A DNA stretch of 10,759 bases from an uncultured Bacilli bacterium (GTDB lineage Bacteria > Bacillota_I > Bacilli_A > RF39 > UBA660), in NCBI GenBank assembly GCA_910579535.1, contig CAJTUR010000015.1:1-10759 (forward strand). The letters are read 5' to 3'. The translations under genes were made by a program, and so were the position numbers. Below, piece after piece: positions 7,459-10,759 of this stretch. Within the stretch, counting starts at the first letter, position 1, and every line of letters begins with the position of its first letter. The notes beneath the pieces were generated by a model. It was not told the DNA's origin. It saw only the letters and a program-made list of their open reading frames with translations, and made no database searches.

Positions 7459-8099
7459 GCTTCTCCAGCAAAGGCTTGTGAAACTTTTCCTTCAGTATTA
7501 GAATAACTTTGAAGTGTTGTTTCAATTGCATTTTTAGAAGCAGTTGTAATTTCCTGTATAGCACTATCAATTTTATTTTTAACAACTCCTAATGAATTAA
7601 TTAAATTAGAAGCTTGATTTCCGCCCATAAACCCACATTCTTGAACTGCTTGCTGTGCATTAGTTAATGCATTTTTAGCCGCTTCAGCAATAACAGGTAA
7701 CTTTGCTGCCACAGGTTCTGTAGATGCCAAATCAATTCCTCTTACTCCACCAATATTTTCTCTGATGACACTTGTATCCATCGTTTTACTAATCACAGAG
7801 AAACTTTGTGTTGAATAAGAAGAATCTGTTTGAGATGCCCAAGCTTGCCCAGCACTATTCATTGAATTTACAATACTTTCAAAAATAGTATTAGAACTTT
7901 GAATCAAACCATCAATTGTAGGTTTAAAAGCATCATTAAAAAAAGTTTGAGCTTGGTTACATGCCCATTTATCAGACATTCCTCCAATAAAATCTCTTTG
8001 CATATCGTCTCCCATTGCTTTAATTAAATTTTCATATGCATTTTTTACATTATTAATCGAAGAATTAACAACTTCAGGATTAAATCCAGTTAATGCCAT
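7455..8099 (-). CDS. WXG/ESAT-6-superfamily-like protein, putative type VII secretion substrate
   Basis: A 214-aa, Ala/Ser/Asn-rich helical protein with no N-terminal signal peptide. The first half looks like an ESX hairpin: helix about 8-33, a Gly-Gly turn (39-40) then SDKWACNQAQTFF with Trp45 at the expected WXG position (WAC, not WXG), and helix about 47-88. The second half (about 125-210) appears to be another helical hairpin with turn ECGFMGGNQA (154-163). A C-terminal YSNTE (199-203) matches the ESX secretion motif Y-x-x-x-D/E. Typical WXG100 proteins are about 100 aa, so this is double length. ATG start with AGAAGG 7 nt upstream and a near-perfect promoter. It leads an operon with three more helical proteins. 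Expected role: secreted or surface-delivered structural substrate of a type VII machine encoded elsewhere; no such gene is visible here. Confidence 0.75.
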   Translation of the reverse strand: MALTGFNPEVVNSSINNVKNAYENLIKAMGDDMQRDFIGGMSDKWACNQAQTFFNDAFKPTIDGLIQSSNTIFESIVNSMNSAGQAWASQTDSSYSTQSFSVISKTMDTSVIRENIGGVRGIDLASTEPVAAKLPVIAEAAKNALTNAQQAVQECGFMGGNQASNLINSLGVVKNKIDSAIQEITTASKNAIETTLQSYSNTEGKVSQAFAGEA

Positions 8100-8139
8100 A
8101 AATTTACCTTCTTTCTATGATAATTACTTATCTATTATT

Positions 8140-8168
8140 ATTATATCAACATTTAATTTTTTTATCAA
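8140..8168 (-). promoter_or_regulatory. Strong sigma-A promoter of the WXG-like operon
   Basis: Minus strand: -35 TTGATA (8168-8163), 17-nt spacer, -10 TATAAT (8145-8140), with an extended -10 TG (TGATATAAT). Predicted start near 8133, giving a short leader with AGAAGG before the ATG at 8099. One of the strongest-looking promoters in the window. Confidence 0.85.
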
Positions 8169-8216
8169 TCCACTTTACACCTTGCTTTGACAGTTGTAAA
8201 CAAAAAAAATCAATCC
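8164..8216. repeat. Direct and inverted repeats upstream of the WXG-like promoter
   Basis: ATCAATCC occurs at 8164-8171 (overlapping the -35 box) and again at 8209-8216, 45 bp apart. Between them lies a dyad TTTACA / TGTAAA (8174-8179 and 8195-8200). Repeats at this position could bind a regulator, but each is short. Confidence 0.3.
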
Positions 8217-8890
8217 AAAACAGATAAAAATCATATTTCGGATTATAACAAAATAATATAAACAAAAAGAATCATTTTTTGTTTTTAATATTTTAAAAAA
8301 TAAAGAATATTTTGAAAATATAGTTTAAAATAGACTTATTAGGATGTCTTTTCCACCTCCATTATACAATTGAGTTTACTAAATTCTTTATACTTTTCCA
8401 TATATGTTTTTTATTCTTTAAACTTAGCTTATAAGCTCTATTTTCTACAAAGTTATATCTTCCGAAAAGAAAAGGGCTAAAAAAACGGAATAAAAATAAA
8501 CATGGGAAAAAATCAAAATGATTATAAAAGATTCTATTACTTCAACTGATACTGGAAAATTACTTCAAATAATTCTAGAAGAAAGCACCATTGATGCGTA
8601 GTTTAACTACTAATTTGATTGATAAATAATGTAAAATGAAAATGGGAAATAAAAAAATCATTTTGAAAAATCCTGAAACGCGACTTTCTAACTAAACCTA
8701 AAGAAGACATAATTAAAGTTTATTTTTTGACTTACTTTACCTCTTTAAAATTAGAAAGAAATTAGATTTCAAATATACGAATTTAGAAATCTTGCATACT
8801 TTAAAAAAGATATATTTTTTCTAAAAAATCTCTTTTTTATGGAGCTTTTCATTCTTTTTATTTTCTCTATTTGTTTTTCCACTTCACATT
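8217..8890. other. Gene-poor region with possible decayed coding fragments
   Basis: About 670 bp without a convincing gene. On the plus strand, short open stretches follow each other in different frames. One is a 27-codon ORF at 8518-8601 beginning MIIKDSITSTDTGKLLQ. Another is a 19-codon ORF at 8636-8695 beginning MKMGNKKIILKNPETR. A third, startless stretch at 8697-8765 contains KEDIIKVYFLTYF. None has a good ribosome binding site. They could be the frameshifted remains of one gene or chance. On the minus strand GGAGGTGG (8353-8360) is followed by no start codon. I recognise no insertion sequence, CRISPR or RNA gene here. Confidence 0.35.
8803..8838. terminator. Possible bidirectional terminator-like palindrome
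   Basis: AAAAAAGA (8803-8810) pairs with TCTTTTTT (8831-8838), with an inner T6/A6 pairing (8815-8820 and 8823-8828). It has T-runs in both directions but no G/C-rich stem, so it is a weak candidate. Confidence 0.3.
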
Positions 8891-8893
8891 AAA

Positions 8894-8925
8894 TAGAAAA
8901 AACAAACTCTTTTAAAGAATTTGTT
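8894..8925 (-). terminator. Intrinsic terminator of the tRNA-Asn gene
   Basis: Minus strand: AACAAATTCTTT pairs with AAAGAGTTTGTT around a very small loop (hairpin 8925-8901, one T-G wobble), followed by a T-rich tail (TTTTCT). It begins 12 nt after the tRNA CCA end. Confidence 0.65.
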
Positions 8926-8937
8926 TTAAATTCACAA

Positions 8938-9013
8938 TGGCGCCTGATGTAGGACTCGGACCTACGACCTAACGGTTAACAGCCGTGCGCTCTACCAGCT
9001 GAGCTAATCAGGC
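8938..9013 (-). tRNA. tRNA-Asn (anticodon GTT), CCA encoded
   Basis: A 76-nt cloverleaf on the minus strand. The acceptor stem GCCTGAT/ATCAGGC is perfect (7 bp). D stem is GCTC/GAGC. The anticodon loop CTGTTAA carries GTT for Asn; the T stem GTAGG/CCTAC encloses loop TCCGAGT; discriminator is G, then encoded CCA. The outermost pair of the anticodon stem (CACGG/CCGTT) is a C-T mismatch, the only irregular position. It has its own promoter and terminator and so is a single-gene unit. tRNA 3' ends are common integration sites; here the 3' end faces the gene-poor stretch and the WXG-like operon, but I see no convincing duplicated att sequence. Confidence 0.95.
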
Positions 9014-9024
9014 AACGTACTTAA

Positions 9025-9054
9025 ATTATATATTATAATTATAGCCATTGTCAA
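9025..9054 (-). promoter_or_regulatory. Promoter of the tRNA-Asn gene
   Basis: Minus strand: -35 TTGACA (9054-9049), 18-nt spacer, -10 TATAAT (9030-9025). Both boxes are perfect consensus and sit 11 nt before the mature tRNA 5' end, as expected for a stable RNA gene. Confidence 0.85.
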
Positions 9055-9325
9055 TAATTTTATTCCATTTTTTTTATTTTTCTTAATCTTTAGTTAATAT
9101 TTACAATTCAGAGCACAAAATTTAACTAAAATAAATCTTTCTTTAATGCACTTAAATTTTTATAATGGATTACAAATACAATTATTAATTATTTGCTTAA
9201 TTAATTTTGGAGCGCCTAAAACTTTTTTAAAGATAAATATAAGTTTTGTTTTTAGATTTAAAATTTTAGATTTTTTTCTTTTTCAAATATTTTTTATTTC
9301 TATAATTCATAATTAAAATTATGCA
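9055..9325. other. AT-rich spacer without a gene
   Basis: No ORF with a credible start or ribosome binding site on either strand. Structures seen: a dyad AAAACTT/AAGTTTT (9218-9224 and 9241-9247) followed by T-rich sequence on the plus strand, and a palindrome CATAATTAAAATTATG (9308-9323) just after the stop of the 96-aa gene. The palindrome has no T-tract on the minus strand, so no firm terminator can be called for the unit to its right. Confidence 0.4.
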
Positions 9326-9616
9326 CTAAATATGTCTTTCATTAAATAAATTTTCTATATTTTCATCAATAAAAACTCTTTCTTTAGACACTCTTTTTTC
9401 AAATTCTTGAGCTGACGTTAATTTCATATAAAAATTCAACATTTCATTTTCAGAAATTCCTAAAAATTCTAGAATTCCAATAGTAGTTTCAAAATCTAAA
9501 TCAAAAAAACAACCTTCATTTTTGATAATTTTTTTAATTAAATTTAATTTTTCTAATTCTTCATTAGTGTTTATATTCATTTCTTTTTTTAAAATCAATT
9601 CTTGTACTTTGTCCAA
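9326..9616 (-). CDS. Small acidic protein downstream of the transglutaminase-like gene (candidate immunity or chaperone)
   Basis: A 96-aa soluble, helix-rich acidic protein I do not recognise. It has no signal peptide, TM or catalytic motif; the middle reads FDLDFETTIGILEFLGISE and the C-terminal third is charged. I chose the TTG at 9616: a perfect AAAGGAG (9631-9625) lies 8 nt before it. An in-frame GTG three codons earlier (9625) would use the last G of that ribosome binding site and leave no spacing. Using the GTG would give 99 aa and a GTGA overlap with the upstream stop. Close coupling to the transglutaminase-like gene suggests a dedicated partner, for example immunity protein, inhibitor or secretion chaperone; this is inferred from layout alone. 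Confidence 0.7.
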   Translation of the reverse strand: MDKVQELILKKEMNINTNEELEKLNLIKKIIKNEGCFFDLDFETTIGILEFLGISENEMLNFYMKLTSAQEFEKRVSKERVFIDENIENLFNERHI

Positions 9617-9621
9617 AATTA

Positions 9622-10758
9622 TCACTCCTTTCTTTCATTTGGATGACGCATAAATTCATTTGCATTTATCTCATCATTAAAAATTTTAATTCCAAATTGT
9701 TTACTATATAAAACTATAGTTTTATTTCCATTACTTTGAATAGCAGTTATTTTAGAAATAAAATTAGCACCTTGCGCTATATATCCAAATTTTATAGTAT
9801 TTCCATTATATTCTAACATATTTTTATTTAATCCAACACCAAAAATATTTTCAGCCATTTTTTTATAATATAAATAAGCTTCTAGTCCAGTCATGTTTTC
9901 TTTTAATGGGAATCGTAATAACATTTTTAATTTATCATTAAATTCATTAGCTGAAAATAATTTTTGGTAAATTACTGAATTCTGAAATTTTAATTTTGCG
10001 TCTAGATAAAGTTCAGAAGCATATTTATTATGCTTTAAATAACCGATTTCATTATCAACATTTATCCATTGCTTTTTAATAATATCAATCATATCTTCTG
10101 CACAGTCCTTTAATCTTATTCCACTTTCAGTTTTATTCAAATACGCAAAACCTGTAGTAGGAGCGCCAGCTTTCACATTTGTCAAATCATGAATTCCTTT
10201 AATATTTTCTGTAGCATCAGCTATAATAATCATATCACCTAAATCTACTTCAATCCAATTATGGTTTTTTCCCATAATAGTAATTCGATTTTCAGCTATT
10301 CCAGCGTCAATTAATAATTCTTTGTAAAGTCTTGACCATCCAAAACAAATAACATCTTTACTTTTTAAAAGATTAAAATTAATAAATTTATTTCGGTTAA
10401 TTATATTACCTTTTTGCTGATCTTTAAGAGTTAAGTAGTTTACATCATAACTTAAGCGTTTATTTAATTCTAAATACAATTTTCTCATTTTAGATATATC
10501 AGACATATTTGAAGACAAAGTCGACAAAATTTCATTTTTCAAATTTAAACCATTGATAGTTTGAATTTGATTTATTTCGTTTTTTGTTTTATTACCAAGA
10601 ATGGTGTTCATAGTTTCTGAATTTTTAGTGTAATTTTTTATAGTTTTTAACATTTCAGGAACATTCTTTTTTAGATTTTCGAACAATTTTTTACTTTCAT
10701 TTGCAACATCAAATGATATTACTTCTGAATTTTCTATGGTTTTTAACATTTCAGGATC
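9622..10758 (-). CDS. Transglutaminase-like (Cys-His-Asp) protein, 5' end beyond the window
   Basis: At least 378 codons, open to the right edge. Counting from the first in-window ATG (10749), residues about 88-205 form a transglutaminase-like/papain-fold core. A helix (LYLELNKRLSYD) precedes the nucleophile segment VICFGWSRLY with Cys135. Then comes GKNHNW with His163, and IIIADAT with Asp178, in the order and spacing of the Cys-His-Asp triad. About 90 residues of Asn/Lys-rich helix precede the core, and about 170 residues of unrecognised C-terminal region follow. The first in-window ATG is probably not the start: no ribosome binding site precedes it, the frame continues upstream (D-P-E), and that segment is repeated 32 residues later. 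The fold covers proteases, protein cross-linkers and toxins; the reaction here is unknown. It overlaps the ribosome binding site of the 96-aa gene and is presumably cotranscribed with it. Confidence 0.75.
   Translation of the reverse strand, partial: DPEMLKTIENSEVISFDVANESKKLFENLKKNVPEMLKTIKNYTKNSETMNTILGNKTKNEINQIQTINGLNLKNEILSTLSSNMSDISKMRKLYLELNKRLSYDVNYLTLKDQQKGNIINRNKFINFNLLKSKDVICFGWSRLYKELLIDAGIAENRITIMGKNHNWIEVDLGDMIIIADATENIKGIHDLTNVKAGAPTTGFAYLNKTESGIRLKDCAEDMIDIIKKQWINVDNEIGYLKHNKYASELYLDAKLKFQNSVIYQKLFSANEFNDKLKMLLRFPLKENMTGLEAYLYYKKMAENIFGVGLNKNMLEYNGNTIKFGYIAQGANFISKITAIQSNGNKTIVLYSKQFGIKIFNDEINANEFMRHPNERKE
9625..9631 (-). promoter_or_regulatory. Ribosome binding site deciding the TTG start of the 96-aa gene
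   Basis: AAAGGAG on the minus strand, 8 nt before the TTG at 9616-9614 and overlapping by one base the competing GTG at 9625-9623. It lies in the last codons of the upstream gene. Confidence 0.75.
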
Positions 10759-10759
10759 A
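10641..10759 (-). repeat. In-frame direct repeat in the transglutaminase-like gene
   Basis: The 23-bp segments 10641-10663 and 10737-10759 differ at only two positions and are exactly 96 bp apart, so they encode P-E-M-L-K-T-I twice at a 32-residue interval. The second copy is cut by the window edge, so more copies may lie beyond it. Confidence 0.75.

Noticed and set aside
7313..7585. 90-codon minus-strand ORF across the junction of the first two WXG-like genes
   Set aside because: Overlaps both real genes in another frame; composition (KKLQLLLKMQLK) looks like a shadow, with no promoter or ribosome binding site of its own.
8339..8401. 20-codon minus-strand ORF (MEKYKEFSKLN...) ending near a GGAGGTGG sequence
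   Set aside because: No ribosome binding site before its ATG, and the GGAGGTGG lies inside it with no start codon at a usable distance after it.
9208..9218. GCGCCT near 9212 as a possible att copy of the tRNA 3' end (8940-8945)
   Set aside because: Only about 6-7 bp are shared, far below a normal tRNA att duplication, and it lies on the 5' side of the tRNA.
1..10759. Mycoplasma-type genetic code, suggested by the high AT content
   Set aside because: TGA ends two genes in tight start/stop overlaps and Trp is encoded by TGG throughout, so the standard bacterial code applies.
1..10759. CRISPR arrays, insertion sequences or riboswitches
   Set aside because: No regularly spaced repeats, transposase motifs or conserved riboswitch cores were seen; the only direct repeats are the short ones listed.

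Overview
The window is AT-rich throughout. Its coding style is typical of a low-GC Bacillota: strong AGGAG-type ribosome binding sites, ATG/GTG/TTG starts, A/T-ending codons and sigma-A promoters with 17-18 bp spacers. TGA is used as a stop in two overlapping gene junctions (4085-4088 and 9622-9624), so the code is standard and the organism is not a Mycoplasma with reassigned TGA. An Erysipelotrichales- or RF39-like gut Bacillota would fit, but the sequence alone does not fix the taxon.

Left part (14-4546, minus strand): a three-gene operon reading MarR-family regulator -> 586-aa ABC exporter half -> 774-aa ABC exporter half, with start/stop overlaps at both junctions. The two ABC proteins form a textbook asymmetric heterodimer. 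The 586-aa subunit has a degenerate catalytic site (Asp in place of the Walker B Glu, Gln in place of the H-loop His). The 774-aa subunit keeps Glu and His but has an altered signature (VSAGQ). The larger subunit carries an extra domain of about 190 residues between TM1 and TM2. Divergent from marR, with its own promoter, is a 506-aa membrane protein joining a DUF975 region to a CmpB-like (PF06541) region.

Middle (6267-8099, minus strand): a four-gene operon of small, helical, signal-peptide-less proteins that look like type VII secretion (ESX/WXG100 superfamily) substrates and partners. The leading 214-aa protein has Trp45 where WXG proteins have their turn (reads WAC), a possible duplicated second half and a C-terminal YxxxE motif. 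The next protein has a W-x-D turn at Trp40. The last two (98 and 81 aa) are WXG100-sized helical hairpins without the Trp. Two hairpins separate the first gene from the other three, suggesting that the first product is made in excess. No EssC, EsaA, EssB or YukD gene and no LXG toxin lie in the window. The operon ends by overlapping the convergent membrane-protein gene by 4 nt, with no terminator visible.

Right part (8100-10759): about 840 bp of gene-poor, possibly decayed DNA, then a tRNA-Asn gene (minus) with a clear promoter and terminator, about 310 bp of AT-rich spacer, and a two-gene minus-strand unit running off the right edge. Its first gene is a transglutaminase-like (Cys-His-Asp) protein, truncated by the window edge. 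The second is a 96-aa acidic partner best read from a TTG start. The pair has the layout of an effector with a cognate immunity or chaperone protein and could be a client of the same secretion system, but that link is inference from proximity.
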